A DNA stretch of 64,000 nucleotides from Rhypophila decipiens (Eukaryota; Ascomycota; Sordariomycetes; Sordariales; Naviculisporaceae): assembly GCA_033297075.1 (NCBI GenBank), contig MU858051.1:620001-684000 (forward strand). The letters are read 5' to 3'. Below are positions 44,784-56,762 of this stretch, one piece after another (within the stretch, counting starts at the first letter, position 1; every line of letters starts with the position of its first letter). The notes beneath the pieces were generated by a model. It did no database searches. It was given only the letters and a program-made list of their open reading frames with translations, and had not been told where the DNA came from. Both the position numbers and the translations under genes were made by a program.

Positions 44784-47419
44784 TCACTTCCATGATAACG
44801 CAGCCGCTGATGGAAGTTCTACCGCATCGAAGAACTCATCGTCATCACTGTCGCCTACCCAGCCACCGGTGGACTGGTTTCCCTCGAGTCCCCCAGTCCC
44901 GTACAGATTGTGAGCCGTTGCAGCTGCATCGATATTCTGGTTGACACTTGCCAATAACGCCCCCCATGCCTTGACAAGCTTTCCAGTCTCCTCGTCCTCG
45001 CCAGATCCGCTGTACAGATCAACACGTCTCCTGAAAACATCCACAGCTGTCTGGCCATAGCAGTCTCCAAAGTCCTCAGGATCAGGCAAACCTGTCATTT
45101 TGATACTCGCGAATAACTCCATCATCTCTTTGTCCCCATGATTGGCAAGGTGATGTAAAATGCTCCAACCCCGTGATCCATTTATCATTCGGTATCTCTC
45201 ATGCACCATCATCACCCCCTGCCTGTTACGTGTCGGTTCATCTATGCTGCTGCTGATGCCCAAAAGCGGTCTTACAGAGCCGTGCGAGCCAACCTCGATA
45301 GCGATATGCAGCGCCGTATCACCATCCTCGTCCATAACATTGATGTCGGCCCCGCGGGCGATCAAGAGCCTGACTCCATCGATGTTATCATACATGACTG
45401 CCTTTATGAGCGCTGTGCACCCGTGGTAGTCTACAGCGTCCATATCCAGGCCCAGTCCATGTTCGTTGTCGAGAAGGATATCGACCAGCCCGGTCAGATT
45501 AGCGTACTCCCGCTTAACCCTCATGGCATCATGTAATGGAGTCATTTCCAACGTGCCGCGGTTGGTAGTACCAAGGCTCCGTGAAGCCCCCGCCGAGATC
45601 AAGGCCCTGACGCTCGAACCGTTTCCTGCGCCCTTACACGCCCAGATCAGCGGAGTCGACCCGTCCCCGCCAAACATGCTGTTTGGATTGGCGCCGGCTT
45701 CGAGAAGCAGCCTGACCTCTCTATCTCCAGGGCAGATCCGGGCGGCCAGGTGGAGCGGTGTAATGCCGTTTGCAGTCCTGCTGTTAACCTGGTTCCGGAA
45801 TGTTGGGCTCATTAGCGCTACACCGAGGTCTAGCGGGAGGACACCGGTGATTATACGATGCAAGTCGCTGTAGTCGTCTTCTTGGTAGAGTCGGGCAATG
45901 GGCATCACCTCGGCTATTCTCTGAGCAGCGGAATCACGAGTGGAATTGGATTGTTGTAGAGAACAAAGTAGGGCGTGCTGCGCTGGACTTGTCTTCATGG
46001 TGTTTTGCTGAAAGGGGTCGGCGCCGGCTTGGAGGAGCAGTTGGACCATTGATGCGTTTTGGGAATTGACTGCGTACATCAGGGCCGAGTTCTGAGTTTC
46101 ACCGAGCATGTCGTGCACTGATGACGGGCAGGAAATTAGTAGGCCTCGGACGGCTCGTATGTCCTTGGTTATGACTTTGCCCAAGATGCTTTGTGAGTAT
46201 AGCTTTGGATCGATGAGGCGATGGATGCGGATGAGGAGTTCGGGGTGGATGTGCCGCAAGAAGTACAGTGATATGATTGATGTTCCTAACCAAGATGGAA
46301 GCCCGTATTGGATTACGGCCCGAGTATATTGCTGCGCGGTGTTATGCTCTTTGCAACGCGGGGACCGGCAGAGAACCGGGGGATTGTGGGTTGGGCTGGA
46401 GTAGGAGACCTTCAATGCACCTAGGAGAGGCTCAAGAAATGAGAACTCCCACCTGCTGTTGTACCTTGTGATGGCAGCATGACAGGTACAGGAGTAAACT
46501 GGCTCCCAGTCAGCCCCAGCCCCAATCCCAAGGCTGTTGGGACTAAGAGCCGGTCCGGGAAATGCCGATTTTATGCCACTATCATGCCGAATCGTACTTT
46601 CGTGGATGGGATGATTGGGATTGGCTTCATGTTGTAGACCGCCCCGGTACACTGATGACAAGCCGTTCTCAAGGCTTGAGGACATGCCGGGCTGTGCCTC
46701 TTCCAATTGTCGAGTTATACGGGACCGCATGGTTTGTTCAAGTGGCATCCCCAATTCTTCCTTGGACGACTCCAACGCGTCCGTCACGCCTGTGATGATA
46801 CTGGCTTCGGCTTGCTGCAGCAACGCTCTATTCGAAGTACCCTGCGCGGCCATAAGAGTGATCTGTCTATGTAATTCCATCAGCGCGAGTGGGAAAAGAT
46901 TGTGCATAGCCAAGCACATAACAGGATGAGCAAACCAACAAGTACTTACACGTTGAGCATTATCAGACAGAGGGCTATGTTATCTGTCGTCCTCGAAAGC
47001 ATCTTTCTCAGGTTGGACACGTCATCCATGCGCCTCAGCCAGAGCATCCTTTTGCGCAAACCAAGTCGTGCTTGGGAGCTCGTTCCGCCTCTTGTACCAG
47101 CATTTCCTGCTTGGTTCCCAATGAGCTCAACCAGAATACATCCTAAGCTGTGGGTGATACTCGCACCTCTTTCCAGCAGAAGCCCGAGTTGTTCGCGTTG
47201 CGCCTCCACAAACTCCTGACCGAGGGGAAGGTCACTGAGAGCTGAGGACTCGACGATCGCGGTTTGAATGGAAACGAAGAATGTCTGGCAGGTGTCAAGC
47301 TGGTCGCGAAGAAAAAAGACATCTCGTGGTGCATCTTTCCAAGTCATACACAGCTGGCGGGCATGCAAGGTGGTTGCCGTAGTGGCCCGGACAAGGGCAA
47401 TAATTCCAGCTGCTTCCAT
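44784..47419 (-). CDS. ankyrin-repeat protein with SesA/Fungal_N-like N-terminal region
   Basis: Two-exon model, 47419-46950 and 46866-44784, giving 850 residues. The start at 47419 was preferred over 47482 because MEAAGIIALVRATTATTLHA is the usual opening of the helical N-terminal domains (SesA / Fungal_N type) found on fungal NACHT and ankyrin proteins; LRDQLDTCQTFFVSIQTAIV continues that pattern. No nucleotide-binding motif follows. From about residue 380 to 730 there are about seven ankyrin repeats (NSALMYAVNSQNASMVQLLL, GITPLHLAARICPGDREVRL, STPLIWACKGAGNGSSVRAL, CTALIKAVMYDNIDGVRLLI, DTALHIAIEVGSHGSVRPLL). Some are spaced irregularly. The combination suggests a receptor- or scaffold-like role in signalling or allorecognition, by analogy only. 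Confidence 0.75.
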
Positions 47420-48026
47420 GGCTATTGCGTGGGCCTTGACTTTGGGGCACCGACTCGACGGCTTGGGTTCGTTGTGTATCAAAGTTGTGGTTGAAGGTCG
47501 AAGGTCCGTATTGAGCTGAGCTCAGGCTGGGGGCTAATACCATCAACATTATATAATAAGCTGCCCGAACCGTTATCCGAGGGGTTACACAACCATTGTT
47601 GATATGACGGATAAATTAATAACACCCGACGGTTTTAGAGGACCCGTATGCATGATTTGTGGTGGTCGAGTAGAGGATTATGCTCTTGAGAAATCTCAAC
47701 TATGAGACAAGACGAAAAGGCTTTCGCTAATAGATCAATACATGGATATCATAAGACGGGAATATGATGAAAGGGGCCAGCTGGCAGAATCGAGATAACT
47801 GGAAGAGAAGCGCATTTGTTAATATCAAGACATCTAGTTGATGTTTTGCGGTTTAAATGGAGTTAAGAGCTGGGGGGATATTATTACCATGATCTCGCCA
47901 AATATCAGGTTTAAGTTACCTATGCAGACACCTCCGATCGGTACCCGGCGCGGCGAATCATGGTGCTGGAAAGCCTCAAACAAGACATCTTTCCATGTTC
48001 ATGCCGGCAACTAACAACCCTTTTGT
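47420..48026. other. intergenic region, no gene seen
   Basis: About 600 bases between the ankyrin gene start and the amidase stop, both minus strand. No RNA gene or repeat recognised. Confidence 0.35.
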
Positions 48027-49891
48027 CTAAAGGTCGACCTCTGAGACTTCACTTGTCTTTGTCACGGTCCCTTCATGTTCATGCCCTAAGCTCCTACTTT
48101 CCTCTACCATCGCCCTCCCCCTTGCCAAAACAACATCGCCCAACTCCGTCTTAGGCGCGATATACGGCCTCACTTTCTCCCTAACCAAGGTCCTCTGCTC
48201 AAAAGCATACGCCAAACCAATAAGTTTCTCCTCACTAAACCGCTCCGCAAGAAAGCTTATCCCAAACGGCATATTGGGCCCCCTGATCACCAAGTTTCCA
48301 AGCCCATTCATCTTGACGGGTGTGTCACTCGGGTATCTTCCCATGGGCACCGAAATCACCGGAGACCCAAGCCTCGCAGGCAATGACGACTCAAATATAC
48401 TAGGAACCACCAGCGCGTCAAGGGTGTAGTTTTCCAGGGCGCCTGTAATACCAAGTCTTCCTGAAAGGTCGAGTTGAGAGGTGTAATTACCCCATAGCTC
48501 GGCCGACAGCGACGAAGTGCCGTTGGCCGTGAGATTCAATGCGCCTTCCCATCGTTGAATATCTCTCTGTGGCCATTCCTCCGAGGCGTGGGTTTGGGTG
48601 AACCGCTTCATATCGAGAAGGGAGGTGATGTTGTGCGGGTTGTGGGACAATTTGGAGAAGTACGACTTGAGATTGGCGACAAAGTCTATTTCTATGACGT
48701 TGGTCTCGTACCATCGGCCTCGGTTCTCGGGATCATAGCCTGGGAGGTTGATCGCGTCGACGATTGTTGCGCCAGCTTCGCGTAGGACATCCAGGGACTC
48801 GTTGAACGACGCTAGTATGGGACTGTACTCGGATGATGTATCTATCAGGTTGCGAGGGACCCCAATGCGTTTGCCTTTGAGGGCGGAAAAGTCACATGCT
48901 GAGACGTAGTCTGGGATCTTGTTTGTTTCGAAGGGGATGGATGATGTGTAATTGTCGTTGATGTCCTGGCCGGCAATTGCCGAGAGCATGTAAGCGGCAT
49001 CTTTGACAGTCCTTGCCATTGGCCCAATCGTGTCTTGATGCTCTGAAATGGGAATGACTAGATGCCGCGACGTCAGTCCGACAGTAGGTTTAATGCCCAC
49101 GATGTTGTTATGGTCTGCGGGGGAGATGATGGAACCATCAGTCTCGGTGCCGACAGTTGCTGCGGCAAGACCGAGCGACGCCGCCACGCCACTACCAGAA
49201 GACGAGCCAGAGGCATCCTGTTGGGGATAGTAAGCACCTTCGACTTGACCTCCATGCGATGACCAGCCATTACTGGAATTGGAACTCCGGTAGTTTGCCC
49301 ATTGGGATAAGTTTGCCTTGCCGAAGATTATAGCCCCAGCCATTCGCAGCTTTGCGGCTATCGTACTATCCTCGGGCACCTTTGCTCCGAGCAAAGAGTA
49401 CGAGCCAGCAGTGTTGTTCATTTTGTCCAAGGTGGCGATGTTGTTCTTGATGAGAATCGGAATACCATGTAACGGGCCGTGTACAGTGCCGGAAGCCCGG
49501 CTAGCATCCAGGGCGGCGGCGATTTCGAGGGCATCGGGGTTGATCTCCGTGACTGCCTTGAGAATCGAGTTGACTTCTTCGATGCGGGCAGTGTATACGG
49601 TTACCAAGTCCACGCTGGTGAAAAGACCAGACTCCAATCCGGCAGCCAGGTCCTCGATGCTGGCGTCGATCAACGAGGGAAATGACTACTGGCGGCGTTA
49701 GCAACGGCGCACATTGCAGGAATGGCAAGAACTGGGTCGACACATACCCCAAGTTCAGTTGAACCAAGTATCGTGCCTTCCTGGGCAAAGCTGGAAAATA
49801 AGAATTGTTCATGTGCGAGTTCGCAAGCCTCCGATACGAATATGTAGACGCCGACCAGGCTCAGTATGAAGATAGAGAGACGGTTCAACAT
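48027..49891 (-). CDS. amidase-signature family hydrolase with N-terminal signal or anchor
   Basis: Two-exon model, 49891-49748 and 49685-48027, giving 600 residues. The catalytic triad of the amidase signature family is visible: Lys128 in IPILIKNNIAT, the cis-serine in the SGSSSGSG run at about 207-214, and the nucleophile Ser233 in GTETDGSIISP. The first exon gives a hydrophobic leader (LNRLSIFILSLVGVYIFVSE), so the enzyme is secreted or anchored by a signal peptide. The frame is open a further 43 codons upstream to an ATG at 50020, which would make it a type II membrane protein with a cytosolic tail. Members hydrolyse amides ranging from simple carboxamides to fatty-acid amides; the substrate cannot be read from sequence. 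The FPSLIDASIEDL start of the catalytic domain is rebuilt by the splice. Confidence 0.85.
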
Positions 49892-50711
49892 GACGCGACG
49901 TTTCCAGCTTTGCACTTGAGAGTCTGGCCTTTCTTCGAGACGATGGTTGGAGGGGAAGACCGTTGGGAGATCCATTTCGGTTTTATTCTCGTGCGGTTCG
50001 CAATGGGTTATCTCCGGCATGACCCATTCATTGAGGAGGAAGGAGAATTGCCGGCCAGCAATTGAGACGGAAACAAATGAGCAGTCACCCCGCCGACTCG
50101 GTGGAAGTGGTTATACACAAATAACAAATGACTTTGGGCTACTCATGCTCTTTGCCTTTTTAAAGCCATTTTTGTCGACCATGGATGAAATGGAAAGAGA
50201 GAGAAATGAGAGGTCCGGGCCAAGTTTGCTGCCTCAACGTCGGACATGCGTCGGGTTACACAGCCGGGCTGCCATTAAAGTTCTGCCGGTTCGCCGTTCC
50301 TTCCGAACCACGCACATCCGATCGTGGATTGGGGGTCTGGTCCTCATTTCCCGTTGGTGATTGCATGATCAGTCGTGGAATTAGATCTTTATCTCCCCCA
50401 ACACTGATTGCTCACCTGCTTGAGGTCGTTAAATTCGGATGGCTACAAGATTTGCTCCGACCTGCTGTCACATACCTTACCGAATCAACGACAGTCCATA
50501 TTTTTGAAGTCGAAAATTATTTATAAGTTATTGGTATTTACTGAATAAGACACTTGTTGGGCAAGCCACAAGGCCCACTCTTGTCCTTCTTGGCCGGACT
50601 TTCCCTTGGCTCATCCTTCTTTGCTCCGTTCGTCCCCGCCGCAGCTCGGTCGGCCGCCGGAGTTGGCTCCGTTACAGCCGCAGCATGTGCACCCTCACTG
50701 CTATCTTCTAG
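49892..50711. other. region between amidase and flavodoxin genes
   Basis: 820 bases: the 5' flank of the amidase (possibly including 43 more codons) and the 3' flank of the quinone reductase gene. No separate gene supported. Confidence 0.35.
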
Positions 50712-51448
50712 TCACGCACCAGTCCCCTTGGCCACAGCCTTGTAGAACCACTCGCCCTGGATCGTCGCCAGTTCCTTCTCCTTCTCAGTAGGTTGTCTGC
50801 TGCCGTCGGGACCGGCAAAAGTGCCAGCGCCCCAAGGGCTGCCGCCGTGGATCTCGGTCAAGTCGGTCTGGAGCGCAAATGACTTGGCATAGCCGAGAGG
50901 GACGTAGATGATGCCGTGGTGGGCGAGGGTGCTCATGGCCGCAATGGCTGTTGACTCCTGCCCGCCACCCAAGCTGGCGGTAGAGATGAAGACGCCAGCG
51001 TACTTGCCCCAGAAGCCTCCCGTCGACCATTGCTTGCCAGTCTTGTCCCAGAATGTCTTCCATTGTGCGGGAAAGTTGCCATAACGTGTCGGGATGCCAA
51101 GCAGAAAGCCGTCGTAGGCCTCGAGTGTGGTAGGGTCCTCGAGCACGGGAATGTCTGTGGGCTTGGGGGGCGCGTGCATCTTGGCGAGCACATCACCGGG
51201 GAGGGTCTCTGGGATTCTGTCATGCCATTGTCAGTTCTGCTTGGCATCTCTAGCTGGGTCTTGAATAACATACTGGAAGATATCGGCGGTGCCGCCAGCC
51301 TTCTCGATGCCGGCCTTTTCTGCCTCGGCGAGCTGCTTGATGTGCCCGTACATCGAGTACTGACCAATGCGTGTTAGTTGCCATGTTTCCTGAGGATTGG
51401 GAGCCGTCAGGTGTGACGTACATAGACGATAGCAATCTTGGGAGCCAT
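50712..51448 (-). CDS. WrbA-type flavodoxin-like NAD(P)H:quinone oxidoreductase
   Basis: Three-exon model: 51448-51422, 51359-51274, 51216-50712, giving 205 residues, the standard length for this family. The first splice rebuilds the flavodoxin start [20 protein letters not shown], which contains the FMN phosphate-binding loop. Further signatures are [51 protein letters not shown] and the near-C-terminal [12 protein letters not shown]. The family (yeast Pst2/Rfs1/Ycp4, allergens Alt a 7 and Cla h 7) uses FMN to reduce quinones by two electrons, limiting oxidative stress. It is cytosolic or associated with eisosomes in yeast. The small first exon would be missed without splicing. Confidence 0.95.
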
Positions 51449-51588
51449 GTTTGCTGTTAGGTGTGGTATTGTAGGATAAAGTGTTGTCGGATGGTATCAG
51501 AGGCGAATGCTATGGGGGTATCAAGTGTGTAGGGGAATGTTGATGGACTGAAGTAACGGAAACACGGGAGATACTGGCGATGGCCCGG

Positions 51589-51599
51589 CTATATATATT
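51589..51599 (-). promoter_or_regulatory. TATA-box-like element upstream of the quinone reductase gene
   Basis: A TATATATAG run on the minus strand about 145 bases before the start codon of the WrbA-type gene, in suitable orientation and distance for a TATA box. Weak evidence. Confidence 0.25.
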
Positions 51600-52953
51600 G
51601 TTGGCACCAGCATGGAATGCGGTTGCCATTGTCACCACATTGCAGATCTGCCCCGAGGAGGTCCCACGACCCGTCACTGGGACGAGAGCTGTTACATTCG
51701 TCATGATGAGATAATCGGCGACAGCCACCCTTGTTCTTCCCCCGACGGTGTGTCAAGTAGTTTGACAGCGCTTTCGGGACCCATTAACGATAACAAAGCC
51801 CACATCTGTCAGGCCTCAGTCAGCAACAGCTTGAAGCTTTCATCAATAGGGAGCTCTTGATCAATAATACCCGTGCCTGAACTTCCGGGTAGGTACCAGG
51901 TAACTTGGGAGCCGCAGAGAGCACGAATACCTGACCTCTCACTCGCTATCAAAGGCCGATTAACAAGCCCCTGATCGGGAAGGGGCATCATGTTTTGTGA
52001 ACAAGATCTCGTCTGTTAATGCACCAGGCTATTTTCGGCTCCACCCGAAGTACCCTTTACCCCTCAATCAACCGAACGAGTGCAGCTCCCCACTGTAACC
52101 CCTCCAACAAAGCGCCGAGCCATGGTGAGTGAACGTTTGAATTGGGTGCTTAATAAGGGCTGACAAGCCCCTATTGGTCCTTCTAGGCGTTGCGGTCCTC
52201 TTGCGTGATCATTAGTCACCTTGACAAATTGACCACGCCGTGAAACACCAAATTATCTTTTCTTCACAATCCATCTTATCTACACAACGCAATGCGAGCA
52301 AGAAAGTCTAGCTAACCGTATTTCGGGTTGGTTAACGAGATGTTCCATTACAGACATCCATCAGGCGGTTTGCCCATGGTTCGGTGCTACTCGACTCCCC
52401 AATCTCTGGCTTGGGAGAGCTACCGTAGGTGCATCGCAGGCTCGTGATCCACTCATCAGTCAGCGACAACCAAGCGGAAGACTGCCCGTCCTCTCAGCCG
52501 TCCGACGTCGCTCCGTCTGCCGAACTTGACAGACGCCATGGACAGATGTTTGATGTTTACGCAAGTTTGTCCGTGAACTGTTTCATCAGCTTTGTGTTCT
52601 GCAATGTTCAATGTCTTTACCGTTTGATCGGTAAGATCGGCCGGAGATTTATTACGTGCCCCCGGCAACAGACTTTCACAAAAACACACCGTCTACATGC
52701 CCACGCCCCTTTTTCGGTTCAGTTTCCGGTTGACATCACGACGGCACAAGATACTATAAGACTCTAATAAATAGACAGATGCAATATTCTATATTTATTA
52801 ATGCTACTATATACTATTCGTCTATTCTCCCGCGAAACCATGAACCAAACTCCAAACGCCCGATGCTCCGGGGGTCGAGCAAGTATTGTTATACCCTGAT
52901 GCGCTGCAACTTTCACCGCCCATGCATCTCGGATCTGAGCCGAGTGTCTCCCA
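51600..52953. other. 1.35-kb intergenic region, no gene seen
   Basis: Upstream of the quinone reductase gene and downstream of the MFS transporter gene. Frames of 60-127 codons overlap other features or look random. No RNA gene or repeat recognised. Confidence 0.35.
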
Positions 52954-54549
52954 TCACGCCTTCAAGCTCTTGTCCTTCTTGTATGCCGCCAATCTCGCGC
53001 CGATAAACAGCACAACGGCAAGAACCAAGCCAGCAGCACCATACCCCATCATGCCCAGCCACTCTGCCTGCGTCATGTCACCAAGAATAGCACCAGCAAT
53101 CGGCGTCCCGATCATGATCGAAAAGCCCAGCACCAGGAAATTCATGCCCATCCTCGTCCCCAACAACCTCATGTCCTCCGTCAGCCCAAACAACACACTC
53201 GGGCAAAGACTAACCACTCCCCCCGAACTGGCACCATACAACAACGCAAAAACAATCGATCCCGCCTGATTCTCAATCCCCATCCACCCAAACGCCAAAA
53301 CCGCACTGACAACAGTACAAACGAGCATGACATTCAAGCTCCCCCAGCGATCCGCCAGCGCATTCGGCCCAAGTCGTCCAATAATGCTCCCGGCATTCAA
53401 AATCGTAACCAAGTACGGCGCGAAATCGGGTGTCGAAATCCCATGAGAAGTCGCAAAAACAGTGATGTAAAAAAACGGCACATATAATGCCAAAAACGCA
53501 AAAAACCCGCCCAAGGTAAACAGCACCAAGGGCGCATCCCTCACGGCCGTGGGATCAAAAAGCGCCCTCTTCTTCCCACTAACTGGTAACCGTGTCTTCA
53601 TAAACACCAACGGAATGACTGAAATGCCCAACAAAATAAAGGCAATAACCCGCGTCGTCCAGCCAAACCCGATTTTCGGCTCGAGCCTGCTGAATATGAT
53701 TGGAAAAACGATTCCAGCCACCGGAGATCCTGCACTCGCAATCCCAATAGCCAACGCCCTCCTCTTGTGAAAGTACTGACTCACTATCGCGGTACTCGGA
53801 AGAAACAAGAATCCCATCCCAGCCCCGATACAAAACCCCTGCGCCAACAAGACCTGCCAGTAGACGCTACACAAAGACGTCATGAACTGCCCGAATACGA
53901 CCAGAAAGATACCTGCCCAAAGTAAATGGCGAAAATATCCCGCGTCGAACAACGGGCCGGATATTACCCCCACAAGGAAAAGGAACGAAGCCTGGACCGA
54001 GCCGATCCAGCTTATTTGGCTAGAGCTTGAGGAAGGGAGGAGAGTGGACTCGTAATACTCTTGGTAGACGCCAAAAGTGTTTATCAGACCCCAGGTTAGG
54101 ACTAGGATTATTGTTGAGCCGAGGACTTGGAGCCATGCTTGGAGGCCACCGTCGGGATTGGGCACGTGGTGGTGAGGCCCATTGGATTCGTTTTTTGGGT
54201 GGTGGCCCTCTGGGGAGGTTGACTTGGTGGTGGATTTTTGGGGTCTGGAAGATTTGTGAGATCGGGCTGTTGTTGGGCGGGATAGTGTGTTGTGGCCATG
54301 ATGTTGCTGGTGCTGGTGGGTTGGGGTATGGATTATATCCGCGCCGGGGCCTAGTTCTTCGAGGATTTCTTCGAGGTCTTCTTCTTCGCTGTTGGTGGAC
54401 GATGAGGAAGAAGATGGTGAATTAGGGACTTCACTCTGTTTAGACTGTGGTGGTGGTTGAGTGGATTCGAGCTGGGCCTTTTCTTTCAGGGAAGATGAGG
54501 ATGATGAAGTTGCGGGTGAGTCGCCCCCTATCCTGGGACCTTTCTCCAT
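52954..54549 (-). CDS. monocarboxylate-type MFS transporter
   Basis: Single exon of 531 residues. A 130-residue disordered N-terminus (Ser, Pro, Gln and His-rich) precedes the transporter domain, which starts at NPDGGLQAWLQVLGSTIILV, the usual opening of fungal monocarboxylate-porter (MCT, TC 2.A.1.13) proteins. About twelve membrane segments can be traced, including FCIGAGMGFLFLPSTAIVSQ and YFHKRRALAIGIASAGSPVA, the latter containing the conserved loop and helix 5 pattern of the family. The last segment is followed by a short basic tail. Fungal members include Mch-type carriers whose substrates are mostly unknown, so lactate or pyruvate transport should not be assumed. Its neighbours are not functionally linked. 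Confidence 0.9.
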   Translation of the reverse strand: MEKGPRIGGDSPATSSSSSSLKEKAQLESTQPPPQSKQSEVPNSPSSSSSSTNSEEEDLEEILEELGPGADIIHTPTHQHQQHHGHNTLSRPTTARSHKSSRPQKSTTKSTSPEGHHPKNESNGPHHHVPNPDGGLQAWLQVLGSTIILVLTWGLINTFGVYQEYYESTLLPSSSSSQISWIGSVQASFLFLVGVISGPLFDAGYFRHLLWAGIFLVVFGQFMTSLCSVYWQVLLAQGFCIGAGMGFLFLPSTAIVSQYFHKRRALAIGIASAGSPVAGIVFPIIFSRLEPKIGFGWTTRVIAFILLGISVIPLVFMKTRLPVSGKKRALFDPTAVRDAPLVLFTLGGFFAFLALYVPFFYITVFATSHGISTPDFAPYLVTILNAGSIIGRLGPNALADRWGSLNVMLVCTVVSAVLAFGWMGIENQAGSIVFALLYGASSGGVVSLCPSVLFGLTEDMRLLGTRMGMNFLVLGFSIMIGTPIAGAILGDMTQAEWLGMMGYGAAGLVLAVVLFIGARLAAYKKDKSLKA

Positions 54550-56762
54550 CTTGTGATGTGGTAGGTTTGTTTTCTGTCTTCGATAAGACTGTTCCTGCAG
54601 CTGTGATTAATGTTCCGCCTTATGGCCGCGTGAATCCTTGGTAATAGTATCTCGAGGTGTCTTTATCAGATCTTCCGGAGAACTTGAGTAAAGAGCAGGC
54701 CGAGGTTGGACGTCGTCGAGAGAAAGACCTGAAAATCTTCCTAGGGCAAAGCCAAGAAACGTCAAATCCAAGCCGTTTCGAAACGTCTAACAATGCTTCC
54801 TCTCAAAAATCAAGAGGCTTGTCTTGGGTGAATCGGCGATGAAAAAAGACAAAATGGAAATATTGTCAACCCAGAAACAGAATGCGGGGGAGGAGTTCGC
54901 CCCTTTCGACTTCCGTTTGTTTTTTATTTGCTCAAGTACCGAGCTGTTGGATGGTGTGGATGCTATCTCCTCCACTGTTCCTTTCCTAAAGGGGGTTTAG
55001 CAGCGTCGTATGGCGCCCGTCTTTGTTTGATTCTGCGGGAACGAGATTCCGGGTGGTGTGTTGTTTGGGTGCTTGTTTCGCCTCTCTGCTGCTTTTCTTG
55101 GATTTTGTGTGGTATACACTTGTACCGATATTGGATGAAACAAGCCCTGTCCGTAGGATGTGATGAACTGTTGGTCTGTTCGAAGTTGGTGCCGAGGTTC
55201 CTTCCAGTGCCTACTAATCAACCCGGCTCAGGTCATGAGAATGCGTGATGAAATAATTGTATATAGACGAAGAGAGGTGAGAGCAGTTATGAAGAATATT
55301 ACGATTTAAAGAACAAATATTGTGATGCAAGCAAGCTTGGAAATGTAGAATACAGATGGCCCTGGACGGAACTGATAGCAACTATTTACAGCGAGAGCTT
55401 GCCAAGATGAGGGTCAGATGTGTTTATATAATATTCTGAGCATGTTCATCAAGACTGATACCTTTCCCACATCGGTACTGTATTGAGGTCAAGGACTAAC
55501 AAGTCAGTGTAAGGTATCTACCTAGATAATTCTGATCACTCATCACCTTCATCCATTTCCGAGGGAAATGGGCAATTACGTACGATCAGTGTATGTACTC
55601 TGGAGTGTTGTCAGGCAGGCGGTTGACATTACAAATCTGGGATAAAATTGAATCTGGCCTACTGATTATCAATCTGACGTTTGGCCCTGAGTCCAAATTT
55701 TGTCACTACTTTCTCATAATCGTTGTGACTTTAAATATCTTAACGATAGTCGTGTGAATTCTTGCTCATAAATGATTCGGGTGATTTCACAACGAGGGAC
55801 TGAGACATTCGGTAACGCGTATGAGGCTTTCGTTAGAGGACATGACGTCAACCTTGGCGGAAAAAAGAATAGCCTCCAAGTAGAAGCTCAAATACATCGT
55901 AAATATCATGAGATGATTTCCGCGGAAAATAGAGTTAATCTGCAGCACTGTCATTGAATGCAATGCCATGTGTAACAAAGGGAAGATGTCTCAATACCAC
56001 ATGGCCCCCGGAGCTTCGGCCTTCGGGGCTTCGGGACTCCACCTTTGCTTCCGCTCCCACCACGGAACTAATCGTACCGTACAGCGCTGTGTTGTCCCGA
56101 TTCTGTATCTAGTATAATATCGTATTCTGGGATAACATCTCTCCTGGCATCCGCAGGCTCAGGTCGCCGCCATATTCCATGCCTTACCCAAGAAAAATCA
56201 AAACATCGGGAAGAACTTGGTCCAAGTCGGGATCCGGAAGATGTTCGGGGCCAACAGTGACAAAGCAAACCACAATCCGGTAGTTGCCTCGGGAATTCTG
56301 AAATTCGAAGGTAGTGTTGGACAAAGGCGGGATGTTGCTCTAGTCGAGCGGAATTTGTTGAGAGTATAGCTATCGTTTCCTGGTGAAGATGCAAGTAATG
56401 TTCAATTGAATAAAGAGGAGCATCACTTTGCTATATTCGCTTAGAGTTAGACCGGTGTGGTGGATAGTGAGACAAAGGAAAACGCATTCCAGCCAGACAA
56501 TCCCAAAACTCCATTCCGGTCCGGTAACAAGAAACTTTTATACCACAGTCCATTTCGCCATATCCGAAAGATGATTCATTATACGAGAATACAGAAAATA
56601 TCCAAAACGCCGGTGTAGGGATATGCCCCCGGTTACTGTTTCTTTGCTTGTCCTCCTGTCCTCTGCGCCTACCCCTAGACGAACAAAAAGTCATCACTTC
56701 GATCACTCCATGGTATCATGTATTGGTTCCACTCAGTACTGCACTTCCACCGACCTCCAAAA
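54550..56762. other. 2.2-kb intergenic region, no gene seen
   Basis: Upstream of the MFS transporter gene. Short frames (60-108 codons) on both strands have no recognisable motif. The tract at 55250-55980 is AT-rich. No RNA gene or tandem repeat found by eye. Confidence 0.35.
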
